DNA of 64,000 nt from Hyphomicrobiales bacterium. GTDB lineage: Bacteria; Pseudomonadota; Alphaproteobacteria; Rhizobiales; Rhizobiaceae. The position numbers and the translations under genes are program-made. This document shows, in pieces, positions 25,086 to 33,721 of the stretch (position 1 is its first letter; the number at the start of each line of letters is the position of its first letter). The notes under the pieces are model-generated. The model did no database searches, had not been told where the DNA came from, and was given only the letters and a program-made list of their open reading frames with translations. The stretch covers positions 26,445 through 90,444 of the forward strand of contig UBMP01000005.1 of assembly GCA_900466575.1 (NCBI GenBank), written 5' to 3'.

Positions 25086-25155
25086 GGCTCAATCCCCCAT
25101 TCACACCACCGCTATACCACCCCACGAGGCGACTGCGAAGCGCCTCGGGGGCTGC

Positions 25156-25165
25156 TTGTATACAC
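25156..25165. promoter_or_regulatory. TTGTATACAC operator-like site upstream of the GntR gene
   Basis: Eight of ten bases match ATGTATACAT, keeping the TGTATACA core intact. It is in the 96-base gap between purU and the GntR gene and upstream of the latter. Confidence 0.45.
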
Positions 25166-25181
25166 TGGCGACGCACGTCGC

Positions 25182-26030
25182 CTATTTGGCGAAGACGACC
25201 GTCTTGTGCTTGTTGAGCAGAACGCGGTCTTCCAGATGCCAGGTCACGGCACGTGCCAGAACCCGGCGCTCGATATCGCGCCCCTTGCCCACCAGTTCTT
25301 CCGGCGTGTCGGCATGGCTGACCGGCTCCACATCCTGGCAGATGATCGGCCCCTCATCGAGGTCGCCGGTCACGTAATGGGCCGTCGCGCCGATCATCTT
25401 CACGCCGCGCGCGTGGGCCTGATGATAGGGCTTGGCGCCCTTGAAACCGGGCAGGAAGGAGTGGTGGATATTGATGCAGCGCCCGGAGAGAAAGGCCGAA
25501 AGCTCATCAGAAAGCACCTGCATATAGCGGGCCAGCACGACGAGTTCGGCTCCGCTTTCCTCGACGATACGCCGCACCTCCGCCTCCTGTGCCGCCTTGG
25601 TCTCCTTCGTGACCGGCAGATGATGATACGGAATGCCTTCCATCAGCGTCAGGTTCAGCGCCTCGCGCGGATGATTGCCGATGATCCCGACCGCTTCCAT
25701 GTTCAGTTCGCCGATCCGCATTCGGTAAAGCAGATCGCCAAGGCAATGGTCGAAGCGAGACACCATGAGCAGCACCTTTCGCCGCGTCCCGGCGACCCGC
25801 AGCGTCAGGTCGAGACCAAAATGTTCCTCCTCTTCCCGGATGCCGGCACGGAAAGTGGCCTCGGGCCCGGACATCGAGAAAGCTACCCGCATGAAGAACA
25901 TGCCAGTCTCCGGATCGTCGAACTGATGAGCCTCGAAAATGTCGCCGCCATGAGTGGCAATGCGTACCGCAACCGCGGCGACGATACCGCTGCGGTTAGG
26001 GCAGCGAAGCGTGAGAATATAGTCGGTCAT
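25182..26030 (-). CDS. purU: Formyltetrahydrofolate deformylase
   Basis: 282 aa from ATG 26030 (GGGAGGAG upstream). An N-terminal ACT domain ([18 protein letters not shown]) is followed by a formyl-transferase fold with the catalytic Asn-His-Asp set: N and H in [19 protein letters not shown] and D in TGDLDEGPI. It hydrolyses 10-formyl-THF to formate and THF. Here it is divergent from the MetF-like gene and beside the O-demethylase, so it probably recycles THF loaded with methyl groups from methoxyaromatics rather than serving purine synthesis. Confidence 0.92.
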   Translation of the reverse strand: MTDYILTLRCPNRSGIVAAVAVRIATHGGDIFEAHQFDDPETGMFFMRVAFSMSGPEATFRAGIREEEEHFGLDLTLRVAGTRRKVLLMVSRFDHCLGDLLYRMRIGELNMEAVGIIGNHPREALNLTLMEGIPYHHLPVTKETKAAQEAEVRRIVEESGAELVVLARYMQVLSDELSAFLSGRCINIHHSFLPGFKGAKPYHQAHARGVKMIGATAHYVTGDLDEGPIICQDVEPVSHADTPEELVGKGRDIERRVLARAVTWHLEDRVLLNKHKTVVFAK

Positions 26031-26190
26031 GTCTCTCCTCCCTTATAACGGACCTGGGGAACGCTCCCACGCTCCCTTCAGCCCCTGCATGCCTGAAGCC
26101 GGCTCTGCGTACACATTTTACAAGGCAACGTCATCAAATATGGGGAATATGGTCGTTTTTCCCGGCATATTGATTGTTGCGACGCTCTTG

Positions 26191-26200
26191 ATGTATACAT
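26191..26200. promoter_or_regulatory. ATGTATACAT operator in the purU / metF-like intergenic region
   Basis: The palindrome is the centre of a longer dyad, CTTGATGTATACATATCAAG (26187-26206). TTGATT at 26170 with an 18-base spacer to TATACA (26194-26199) gives a promoter for the metF-like gene that the operator would cover. It may also influence the divergent purU promoter. Confidence 0.55.
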
Positions 26201-26226
26201 ATCAAGAGACATCGAGGAGGAGCAAG

Positions 26227-27159
26227 ATGGCTTTTTTGAATTTCGGAAGTCGCGCCGACACCACGGCATCAAGCCCCGACCTCGATCCGGGGGCCTTGGC
26301 CTTCATCGAGAACTGGTCCATCGAGGTGATGCCGCGCACAGCCGCGAAGATCGAGAGTTTCCGAGCGCTGCTACCGGCTGAAACGCGGGTCTACATAGCC
26401 CATATCGCGGGAACGCCCTTTGAGGACATGTTGGCGACCGCGCGGCGGCTGACGGAAGAAGGCTTTCCGGTCATGCCGCATTTTCCGGCCCGGATCATTC
26501 CCGATGTGGCAACGCTCGGAACCTGGGTGCGGCGCTATCGCGAGGAAGCGGGCGTGACGCAGGCGCTGCTGCTCGGCGGCGGCCTGGCAAGGCCGGAAGG
26601 CACGCTTGAAAGCGCCGTCCAGCTCCTCGAAACCGGCCTCTTCGACCGATACGGCTTCCAGCGCCTGCATGTCGCCGGGCACCCGGAAGGCAATCGCGAT
26701 ATCGACGCGGATGGCTCGACGGCGCAAGTTGATGCAAGCCTGATGTGGAAACAGGACTTTTCGTCGCGCACCGATGCCGAAATGGCTATCGTCACCCAAT
26801 TTGCCTTCGACGCCGTCGCTGTTACCGCTTGGGCCGAACGCATCGCCGATCTCGGTGTGCGCCTGCCTATCCATGTCGGAATTGCGGGACCTGCCAAGCT
26901 GCAAACGCTGATCCAGTTTGCCCTCTCCTGCGGCGTCGGTCCCTCGCTGAAGGTCTTGCAGAAGCGCGCCATGGACGTCACGCGCCTGCTCACACCCTAT
27001 GAGCCAACCGAGGTCGTCAGCGGCCTTGCCCATTACAAGGTGCGCAACCCGGACAGCCTGATTTCGCAGGTTCACGTCTTCCCCCTCGGCGGTATCCGCA
27101 CCGCCGCCGACTGGATGAACCGGCAGGCGCCGGCGGAGCCTCGCGCGGCGACGGCGTGA
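26227..27159 (+). CDS. Methylenetetrahydrofolate reductase family protein (MetF-like)
   Basis: 310 aa from ATG 26227 (GGAGGAG upstream). A TIM-barrel MetF-like layout is visible: SIEVMPRTAAKIESF near 33, YIAHIAGTPFEDMLATARRLTEEGF(PV)MPHFPAR, LLLGGG, HVAGHPEGNRD, and VTQFAFDA (the MetF QFFFD-like motif). In this context it should run in the oxidative direction, turning 5-methyl-THF from the O-demethylase into 5,10-methylene-THF. Its sequence is clearly divergent from housekeeping MetF, so a specialised paralogue is likely. Confidence 0.8.
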   Translation: MAFLNFGSRADTTASSPDLDPGALAFIENWSIEVMPRTAAKIESFRALLPAETRVYIAHIAGTPFEDMLATARRLTEEGFPVMPHFPARIIPDVATLGTWVRRYREEAGVTQALLLGGGLARPEGTLESAVQLLETGLFDRYGFQRLHVAGHPEGNRDIDADGSTAQVDASLMWKQDFSSRTDAEMAIVTQFAFDAVAVTAWAERIADLGVRLPIHVGIAGPAKLQTLIQFALSCGVGPSLKVLQKRAMDVTRLLTPYEPTEVVSGLAHYKVRNPDSLISQVHVFPLGGIRTAADWMNRQAPAEPRAATA

Positions 27160-27188
27160 GAGGGTGAGAGGGTGAGAGGGTGAGAGGG
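27157..27188. repeat. Tandem repeat of TGAGAGGG (four units) with terminal hairpin
   Basis: Four exact copies of the 8-mer TGAGAGGG begin at the stop codon of the MetF-like gene and run into a small hairpin (GAGGGT, loop GAGAAT, ACCCTC, ending about 27202). It lies between convergent genes and could act as a terminator. The unit number may vary between strains. Confidence 0.7.
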
Positions 27189-27202
27189 TGAGAATACCCT
27201 CT

Positions 27203-28261
27203 TCACAGTGAGGGAAACACCCGCCCATCGAACAGTTTACGGGCCGTGCGGATCGAGCCTGCGCCCTTCACATTCCCTTCCCCATCGAGATCGAGAAAGA
27301 CTTCCATCGAACCCGTGGGATGCTCGACGAGATAGATCCCGCCCGCCGGCTGCGTGGCGAGAGCCGCCGCCGGTCCCGCCTTCAGCCGTGCCGCCGTCGC
27401 GACGGTAATGGCGGCGAAGACGCCGATGGAGGCGTGGACACGCTGGGGAATGAAGCTGCGCGTCGAAATCGCCCCGTCCCCAAGGGGCACAGAAACGAGC
27501 ACCATCTTCGGCACCGACGCCTCCGCGACGTCGCCGAGCTTCATGAGCGGCCCCGCCTGCAGGCGGATCGTCTCCAGACGAACCTTAAGGTCCGCATTTG
27601 CCTCCAGTTCTTCCCGGCTCTCCTGCCCCGAAATTCCGAAATCGGAGGCGCGCAGGATCACACAGGGCATCCCGTTGTCTATCAGCGTCACCTCGACGCC
27701 GTCGATGACGTCCACCGCATTGCCCGTCGGCAACAACGCGCCGCACATGGAACCGGCAATATTGGCGAACAGCAGCGGCACGGCGGCATGTTGGCCTGGC
27801 ACGCCAGCAATCTCCGCCTCACCGCGATAGGTGACGTGGCCGCGCGGCGTTGCCACACGCGCAACCGCAACCTCGCCGGTGTTGACCATATGAATGCGGA
27901 CCTCGGTCTCCCTGTCCCGCGCCGTCACCAGCCCCCGCTCGATGGCCGCCGGGCCGACGCCTGCCAGAATGTTGCCGCAGCCCTGCGCATCACTGACCAG
28001 CGCCCGGTCGACGAACACTTGCAGAAAGAGGTAGTCGACATCGGCATCGGCGCGATTGGATGTCGACAGGATCGCCACCTTGGAGGTCAGCGGGTCAGCC
28101 CCGCCGATACCGTCGATCTGGCGCGGATCGGGCGAGCCCATGATGGAGAGCAGCAGCCGGTCGCGCGCGCGCGTGTCGGCCGGGAGATCTTCCGCGAGAA
28201 AATAGGCGCCTTTCGAGGTGCCACCGCGCATCCAGAGGCAGGGAATGCCGTCCTCAGACAT
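27203..28261 (-). CDS. galD: 4-oxalomesaconate tautomerase (PrpF family)
   Basis: 352 aa from ATG 28261 (AGGGGC upstream); the start lies inside the end of the aldolase gene (8-base overlap). The PrpF/diaminopimelate-epimerase-like double fold begins [17 protein letters not shown] and continues with [15 protein letters not shown] and [18 protein letters not shown] (the conserved cysteine region). GalD interconverts the keto and enol forms of 4-oxalomesaconate. Last gene of the operon galB - dioxygenase - galC - galD. Confidence 0.87.
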   Translation of the reverse strand: MSEDGIPCLWMRGGTSKGAYFLAEDLPADTRARDRLLLSIMGSPDPRQIDGIGGADPLTSKVAILSTSNRADADVDYLFLQVFVDRALVSDAQGCGNILAGVGPAAIERGLVTARDRETEVRIHMVNTGEVAVARVATPRGHVTYRGEAEIAGVPGQHAAVPLLFANIAGSMCGALLPTGNAVDVIDGVEVTLIDNGMPCVILRASDFGISGQESREELEANADLKVRLETIRLQAGPLMKLGDVAEASVPKMVLVSVPLGDGAISTRSFIPQRVHASIGVFAAITVATAARLKAGPAAALATQPAGGIYLVEHPTGSMEVFLDLDGEGNVKGAGSIRTARKLFDGRVFPSL

Positions 28262-28925
28262 ATTTGAGCCCCTTGGCCGCAAGCGCGCCGCGCATATCGT
28301 ACATGTCGAGACCCAGTTCACCCGACGCGAGCCGCTTGCGCTTCATCTCCTCGTTTGCCAGCCGCTTTTCGGCAGCGTTCAGCACCAATTCGGCTTCGGC
28401 GCAGCGAACGACGCATACGCCATCGTCATCGGCAACGACAACATCGCCCGCCTCGATCAACGCGCCGGCGCAGACGATCGGGACATTGACCGAACCCAGC
28501 GTCTCCTTCACCGTCCCCTGCGCCGAAATTGCCTTGGCCCAGACCGGAAAACCCATCGCCGTTAGGTCGCGGATATCGCGCACGCCCGCATCGATAATCA
28601 GCCCGCGGCAGCCCCGCGCCTTGGCGGATGTGGCGAGCAGATCGCCGAAATAGCCGTTGTCGCAGGGCGATGTGGGGGCAAGAACAAGAAGGTCGCCATC
28701 CCGCACCTGTTCGATGGCCACATGCAGCATCCAGTTGTCGCCGGGCGGCGCCGAAATGGTAACCGCCGAGCCGGCAACGGATGCGCCGGCATAGATGGGC
28801 CGCATATAGCTCGCCAGCATGCCCTTTCGCCCCTGCGCCTCGTGAACCGTGGCGACGCCGGCGCGGGCGAGCCCCTCAATCACCGCCGGGTCGGCGCGGG
28901 GAATGTTCTGCACCACCAGGCCCAT
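28254..28925 (-). CDS. galC: 4-carboxy-4-hydroxy-2-oxoadipate aldolase (RraA-like; GalC/LigK)
   Basis: 223 aa from the ATG at 28925 (AAGGA nine bases upstream; a TTG six bases earlier is possible). The RraA-like fold has [31 protein letters not shown] and [14 protein letters not shown], which carry the Mg-binding Asp and the catalytic Arg of HMG/CHA aldolases. The enzyme splits CHA to pyruvate and oxaloacetate and can decarboxylate oxaloacetate. It starts two bases after the dioxygenase stop codon. Confidence 0.9.
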   Translation of the reverse strand: MGLVVQNIPRADPAVIEGLARAGVATVHEAQGRKGMLASYMRPIYAGASVAGSAVTISAPPGDNWMLHVAIEQVRDGDLLVLAPTSPCDNGYFGDLLATSAKARGCRGLIIDAGVRDIRDLTAMGFPVWAKAISAQGTVKETLGSVNVPIVCAGALIEAGDVVVADDDGVCVVRCAEAELVLNAAEKRLANEEMKRKRLASGELGLDMYDMRGALAAKGLKYV

Positions 28926-28927
28926 GA

Positions 28928-29893
28928 TCAATGATCCTTCTTCAGAACGGGCGGGGTGCCGTGGGTGTGGAAGGTCTCGATCGTCTTCAGGCCCCAGGCC
29001 TGACCCTTCTTACGCTCACTCTCCGTCCAGCACACCGGTTTCCAGTCGGGCGCGAGGATGAGCCGAGCCCCGGAATTGGCAAGCTCGACGCGATTGCCGG
29101 CGGGCTCCCACACATAGAGGAAGAACGTGCCCTGGATCGCATGCTTATGAGGGCCTGTTTCGATGTGAACCCCGTTTTCCAGGAAGATATCGGCGGCGCG
29201 CAGGATGTCCTCGCGCGTGTCGGTGGCGTAGGTCACATGATGCAGCCTCCCCGAGGCCCCACCATGTTCCTCCGTGCAGGCGAGATCGTAGGTCTTGTTG
29301 TTGATGGTGAACCAGCAGCCGCCAATACGGCCATTGTCGAGCTGAATATATTCCGTCACCCGCGAGCCGAGGCAGGTGATCATGAAATCGCGGAACTTGC
29401 TCACGTCCTCCGCCAGAAGGTTCAGGTGATCAAGCCGTCGCGGGTTCGCCCCGCGCCCATGATAGCGCTGCGCAAGGTTCTTCAGCGCCGGGCGCTCGCC
29501 CTCGGGCGCCTCATAGCGCACCGTGTCCCAATAGATCTCGAAGATATGGCCGAAGGCGTCCTCGAAGCGGAAGGCGCGGCCGTGCCCCTTGTCGCCGTCG
29601 ACCCAGCCCAGCACCTTGTAGCCGCTCGCCTCAATGGCCTTCACGCGACGCTCCAGCGCTTCCGGCGAAGACGTACGATAGGCGATATGGCCGACGCCAG
29701 TCGTATGGTGGCGGGTGAGCTTCAGCGTGTGGAACTCATAATCATCATAGGCGCGGAGATAAGCCGAGTTCTCATCCTGAGCAGAGACTGTGAGGCCATA
29801 AACATTGACGAAGAAGGCCAGGCTTTCTTCGAACTTGTCCGTATACATCTCGACATGGGCGAGATGGGCGATATCGAAACAGGGTTCGGTCAT
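28928..29893 (-). CDS. Type I (VOC-fold) extradiol ring-cleavage dioxygenase
   Basis: 321 aa; the ATG overlaps the galB stop by four bases. Two vicinal-oxygen-chelate modules of about 145 residues: the first begins [25 protein letters not shown], the second [24 protein letters not shown]. Iron ligands expected of the family are present: His156, a histidine of the 218-219 pair ([10 protein letters not shown]) and Glu270 (GNRVEL). It sits exactly where a gallate dioxygenase is needed, yet known GalA/DesB/LigAB enzymes belong to the unrelated type II family. The proposed reaction is ring opening of gallate, 3-O-methylgallate or a related triol; the substrate is inference. Confidence 0.85.
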   Translation of the reverse strand: MTEPCFDIAHLAHVEMYTDKFEESLAFFVNVYGLTVSAQDENSAYLRAYDDYEFHTLKLTRHHTTGVGHIAYRTSSPEALERRVKAIEASGYKVLGWVDGDKGHGRAFRFEDAFGHIFEIYWDTVRYEAPEGERPALKNLAQRYHGRGANPRRLDHLNLLAEDVSKFRDFMITCLGSRVTEYIQLDNGRIGGCWFTINNKTYDLACTEEHGGASGRLHHVTYATDTREDILRAADIFLENGVHIETGPHKHAIQGTFFLYVWEPAGNRVELANSGARLILAPDWKPVCWTESERKKGQAWGLKTIETFHTHGTPPVLKKDH

Positions 29894-30624
29894 AGCGTGT
29901 CCACCGTGCGCGGAAAAACGGACTGGAAGCCTTCGGCATATTGCGCGGCGCGCCCACCGGACTGGCCGCCGGAATTGCGCTGGAAATGGTTGGCACGGTT
30001 CTGCGCGACGCGGGTGTAGAAGTCCCAGAGGTGCTCCTGGCCTTCCATGCATTCGATGGCCGCGCGCTTTTTGTCCCAGACCGGCGTGATGTCGAGAAAC
30101 ACATCCGGCTTCCAGCCCATCTGCTCCGTCTGGTGCGGCTCGAAGAGATAGAGCTGTGGCGCGCCCAGAACCTTTTCGCCCGGCTTGTGACCCCAGGCCT
30201 GCGCGATCATGCGCGCCTCCAGCGTCACCTGTGTCGCGTACATATGGTCGGTGTTGTAGGGGTCGTACTGTGAGTGGCTCATCATGAAGGCCGGCTGCAC
30301 CGCACGGATGACATCGACGAGGCGGAATTTACCCTCGTCGGTGAGGCGCAGCGGATAGTCGCCAAGATCGAACGAGATCAGATCGTGGACGCCCAGGGCT
30401 TCCGCCGCCTTCTCCGCCTCGGCGCGGCGGGCTGCCTTGACCCGCTCCAGCGTCATGTCCTTCTGTTTCCAGAGCTTGGCGGATTCGCCGCGCTCGCCGA
30501 AGGAGAGGCAGACGACCGTCACCTCATAGCCTTGAGCCGCATGGAGCGCGATGGCACCGCCGCAGCGCCAGACGAAATCGGCGGCGTGCGCGCTGATCAC
30601 CAGCGCAGTCTTTTTCTCTCCCAT
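29890..30624 (-). CDS. galB: 4-oxalomesaconate hydratase (GalB, PIG-L/LmbE fold)
   Basis: 244 aa from the ATG at 30624 (GGAGG five bases upstream; ATG 30627 is also possible). The PIG-L zinc motif is SAHAADFVWRCGG and the second half SHSQYDPYNTDHMYA gives further metal ligands. It resembles Pseudomonas putida GalB, which hydrates 4-oxalomesaconate to 4-carboxy-4-hydroxy-2-oxoadipate, rather than the amidohydrolase LigJ. First gene of the leftward gallate operon. Confidence 0.88.
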   Translation of the reverse strand: MGEKKTALVISAHAADFVWRCGGAIALHAAQGYEVTVVCLSFGERGESAKLWKQKDMTLERVKAARRAEAEKAAEALGVHDLISFDLGDYPLRLTDEGKFRLVDVIRAVQPAFMMSHSQYDPYNTDHMYATQVTLEARMIAQAWGHKPGEKVLGAPQLYLFEPHQTEQMGWKPDVFLDITPVWDKKRAAIECMEGQEHLWDFYTRVAQNRANHFQRNSGGQSGGRAAQYAEGFQSVFPRTVDTL

Positions 30625-30785
30625 CATGTCCTCCCAGGACGAAATACTGAGCGGCAATGTCCGCCCGAAAGCCGCTCTTGCCAATTCCAAAGCGCGTCGC
30701 GATCCATAAGTTTTTGCTATAGTATCTGGATTTACCGCGCCAACCAGCGCATGCTTTCGTCTCAGGAGTGGAGGCCGGAGGAGAC

Positions 30786-31682
30786 ATGCAGACCAACCGT
30801 TTCAAGCTCGCCGTCATCGGCTTCGGCGAAGCCGGCCGTGCCTTTGCTTGCGGATGGGCACGGTCCGAAGAAGGGAATATTTTCGCGTACGACCCAAAGG
30901 CCGCAGATGCCGATACGCAAGCATCGTTCGAGGCAGCGGCCGCGGCAGCGCAGGTGACGCTCGTCGCCTCCAACTTCGATGCTGTCGAGCGGGCTGATGC
31001 AATCTTCAGCCTTGTCACCGCCGACCGGGCGCATGAGGCCACGCGGGAGAGTGCTGCACATATCAAGCCGGGTGCCTTCTTCTTCGACTGCAACTCCTGC
31101 TCGCCCGCGACCAAGGCCGCGTCAGCGGACATCATCGTCGCGGCCGGCGGACGCTATGTCGATGTCGCCGTCATGGCGCCCGTTCATCCCAAGGGGCACG
31201 AGACACCCATCCTGTTGAGCGGACCAGCGGCAGAAGCCGCTCTCCCGCTCCTCGCCGGCCTCGGAATGCTTCCGCGCCTGGCTGGGGCGCGAGTCGGCGA
31301 GGCCTCTTCCATCAAAATGCTGCGCTCGGTGATGATTAAGGGGCTCGAGGCGCTGACGGCGGAGGCCATGTTGGCCGCGCGCAAGGCTGGCGTCGAGGCG
31401 GCTGTCATCGCCTCGTTGCAGGCATCCGACCCCGGCATCGACTGGGAGAAGCGCAGCGCGTACAACCTCGAGCGCATGATGGTTCATGGCAAACGCCGAG
31501 CCGCCGAAATGCGCGAAGTCGCTGCAACGCTGCGTGAGCTCGGCCTGCCGGATCGCATGTCCAGCGCGATAGTGGATTGGCAGGCGGACATTGCCACGCT
31601 GGAACTCGAGGGTGGCGAGGCCTCCCTTGCCAGCCGGGCGGACCGCATCCTCGAGGCCCTTCAGGACCGAGATGCGCTATAA
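30786..31682 (+). CDS. NAD(P)-binding 6-phosphogluconate-dehydrogenase-like protein with DUF1932 domain
   Basis: 298 aa from ATG 30786 (GGAGGA upstream). A Rossmann domain begins AVIGFGEAGRAFACGWA, followed by a beta-hydroxyacid-dehydrogenase-like region with FFDCNSCSPATK, a putative catalytic lysine in SSIKMLRSVMIKGLEA, and a C-terminal DUF1932 helical domain. Homologues are common beside lignin-derived aromatic genes, but I know of no assigned reaction. It is divergent from galB and overlaps the start of the LysR gene by 11 bases, so the two are co-expressed. Confidence 0.8.
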   Translation: MQTNRFKLAVIGFGEAGRAFACGWARSEEGNIFAYDPKAADADTQASFEAAAAAAQVTLVASNFDAVERADAIFSLVTADRAHEATRESAAHIKPGAFFFDCNSCSPATKAASADIIVAAGGRYVDVAVMAPVHPKGHETPILLSGPAAEAALPLLAGLGMLPRLAGARVGEASSIKMLRSVMIKGLEALTAEAMLAARKAGVEAAVIASLQASDPGIDWEKRSAYNLERMMVHGKRRAAEMREVAATLRELGLPDRMSSAIVDWQADIATLELEGGEASLASRADRILEALQDRDAL

Positions 31683-32832
31683 CTTGCGTCATCTGCGGGT
31701 TTTTCTGACGGTCTCCGAAACCGGGTCCGTCACGCGCGCTGCCGAGATCTCGCGGGTCTCACAACCGGCTGTTACGCAGGCCATATCGAGGCTGGAGGGC
31801 ACCCTGGGCGTCGCTTTGTTCAACCGTCTACCTCACGGCTCGTTTCTCACCCCGGCCGGAGAAATCTTCCATCGTCGCGTGCAGCGCGCTTTCCTGTTGC
31901 TGGACCGTGTCCTGACCGAGATTGCGCCACGGTTACAACTGACGCTGACCGGATCCCAGATCGATGCGCTGATTGCGGTCAGCGACGTCGAAAATTTCAC
32001 TCTGGCCGCAAGGCGGCTAGGGCTGGCGCAACCCACCGTCCATCGGGCCATTACGCAACTGGAACAGGAAGCTCAGCGCAAGCTTTTCGAGCGCACAGCC
32101 CAGGGAACGATCGCGACGCGTCTCGGGCACAGCCTCGCCCAGGCTGGACGTCTGGCTCTCGCGGAACTGTCGCAGGCGGAAGCGGAACTAGCAGAACTGC
32201 ACGCCCGGGCCGCCGGGAAGATCGTGATCGGCGCCATGCCTCTATCGCGCTCGCATATCCTGCCAGCTGCAATTGTGAAGTTCCAGCAGGAAAGGCCAGC
32301 GCAGACGATCCTGATCACGGAGGGTCCATATGCGGAACTTCTCTCCGGCCTCCGGCGGGGCGACATAGACTTTCTCATCGGCGCGCTGCGTCACCCCGCG
32401 CCGATCGATGACATCGAACAGAGGGCATTGCTGCAGGATACTGCCGTGATGGTTGGGCGCCCCGACCACCCGATCTTCCGGGTTCCCTCGCCCGCTCTTT
32501 CCGAACTCGCGCACTATCCCTGGATCGTCAGCGCGCCGGGAACGCCGATCCGGAACCACTTCGACCAGTTGTTCAGTGACCAGGGCGTGACGCCGAGACA
32601 GTTGGTGGAATCGGGGTCGCTTATCCTCATGCGCGAGATCCTGAGCCAGACCGACTATCTTGGCTTTGCCTCGGGCGGTCAGGTTCGTGCGGAAATTGCC
32701 CGGGGTCTCCTCCGGCCGGTCGATTTCGACCTCAGCGCCACGCGGCGTCCCATCGGACTGACAACGAGAATGGGATGGCTGCCAACGCCCGCACAACGTC
32801 TCCTGATCGAGATCATAGAAGGCGTGGCATAA
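31672..32832 (+). CDS. LysR-family regulator with two helix-turn-helix domains
   Basis: 386 aa from ATG 31672 (AGGA upstream), about 80 residues longer than a normal LysR protein. The first winged helix (LRHLRVFLTVSETGSVTRAA) occupies residues 4-65. A second, separate one (SQIDALIAVSDVENFTLAAR...AQPTVHRAITQLEQEA) occupies about 88-150. The periplasmic-binding-like effector domain follows (IVIGAMPLSRSHILPAAI onward). It lies next to and divergent from the gallate operon, so it is the probable activator of galB-galD. Confidence 0.87.
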   Translation: MRYNLRHLRVFLTVSETGSVTRAAEISRVSQPAVTQAISRLEGTLGVALFNRLPHGSFLTPAGEIFHRRVQRAFLLLDRVLTEIAPRLQLTLTGSQIDALIAVSDVENFTLAARRLGLAQPTVHRAITQLEQEAQRKLFERTAQGTIATRLGHSLAQAGRLALAELSQAEAELAELHARAAGKIVIGAMPLSRSHILPAAIVKFQQERPAQTILITEGPYAELLSGLRRGDIDFLIGALRHPAPIDDIEQRALLQDTAVMVGRPDHPIFRVPSPALSELAHYPWIVSAPGTPIRNHFDQLFSDQGVTPRQLVESGSLILMREILSQTDYLGFASGGQVRAEIARGLLRPVDFDLSATRRPIGLTTRMGWLPTPAQRLLIEIIEGVA

Positions 32833-32849
32833 GTCTCTATGCGCCGTCC

Positions 32850-32857
32850 TGTCGACA
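32850..32857. promoter_or_regulatory. TGTCGACA site upstream of the second GntR gene
   Basis: TGTCGACATAAAATA begins here; the same elements in the same order (TGTCGACAAATAAAATA) are found on the opposite strand upstream of the DapA-family gene at 33722. Probable autoregulatory operator of the GntR protein encoded at 32946. Confidence 0.45.
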
Positions 32858-32945
32858 TAAAATATACTGTTTGCAGCGCGCTTCGTATTTCGCTACGTTT
32901 TTGCTTTAGAAGCACAAAACACAACCGGATCATAAGGGCTCAAGC

Positions 32946-33647
32946 GTGGAAGAGGCAGAGAAGGTCACCCATCGGCGTGGCTATGGCGTATCGACGGTCT
33001 ACGAGACGCTGCGGAACGAGATCATCGAGTTGAAGCTGGCGCCCGGCAGCCCGATCGACGAGCAGCAATTGTCGGACCGCTTTTCGCTCTCCCGCACGCC
33101 GATCCGCGAAGCACTGGTGCGCCTGTCTGCAGACGGGCTGATCACCACGCTGACCAACCGCGCGACGATCGTCTCCAACATCGACTTTCTGGGCCTTTCC
33201 GAATTCTTCGACGCTCTTACACTGATGTATAGGGTAACGACCCGACTGGGCGCCCTCAACCGAACAACGGATGATATCGCCAGGATCCGTGACCTTCAGA
33301 AGGACTTCGCGCTTGCCGTTGCCGAACGCGACGTGCTGGGCATGATCACCACCAACCGCGACTTCCATGCCGCCATCGCAGTAGCCGGCAAGAACCGGTA
33401 TTATGTCGATCTTTTCACGCGTCTTCTCGACGAGGGTCGTCGCATTCTCCGGCTCTATTATTCGTCCTTCAACGACGTCCTTCCGCGCCAATATGTGGGC
33501 GAACACGAGGACATGATTCAAGCCATCATCAATCGCGATGCCGATGCGGCCGATCACTTGGCAACTGCCCACGCGGACCAGATCGTGCGGCAGATCCGGT
33601 CCTACATTGCCACTGACGGCCGCCAGAACACCGATTTGAAGATCTGA
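32946..33647 (+). CDS. GntR-family regulator, FCD subfamily
   Basis: 233 aa from a GTG at 32946 with a weak AAGGG upstream. Winged helix about 12-80 (YETLRNEIIELKLAPGSPID...SLSRTPIREALVRLSADG), then an FCD domain with NRDFHAAIAVAGKN and a C-terminal EHEDMIQAIINRDADAADHL that carries the metal-binding histidines. Probably controls the downstream DapA-family gene. Confidence 0.85.
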   Translation: MEEAEKVTHRRGYGVSTVYETLRNEIIELKLAPGSPIDEQQLSDRFSLSRTPIREALVRLSADGLITTLTNRATIVSNIDFLGLSEFFDALTLMYRVTTRLGALNRTTDDIARIRDLQKDFALAVAERDVLGMITTNRDFHAAIAVAGKNRYYVDLFTRLLDEGRRILRLYYSSFNDVLPRQYVGEHEDMIQAIINRDADAADHLATAHADQIVRQIRSYIATDGRQNTDLKI

Positions 33648-33721
33648 AGTCTTGAGAGGTCCGCGTCCCGAATGACGTGCATCTCCCAGTCCAACTCACC
33701 TGCTGCAATCTTTGTATTTTA

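Noticed and set aside
27157..27202. Possible CRISPR-like array
   Set aside because: The repeat unit is only 8 bases with no spacers and no cas genes nearby.
29838..29850. GTATACAT inside the dioxygenase gene near its start
   Set aside because: Only one arm of the palindrome is kept and it is within coding sequence about 50 bases after the start codon.
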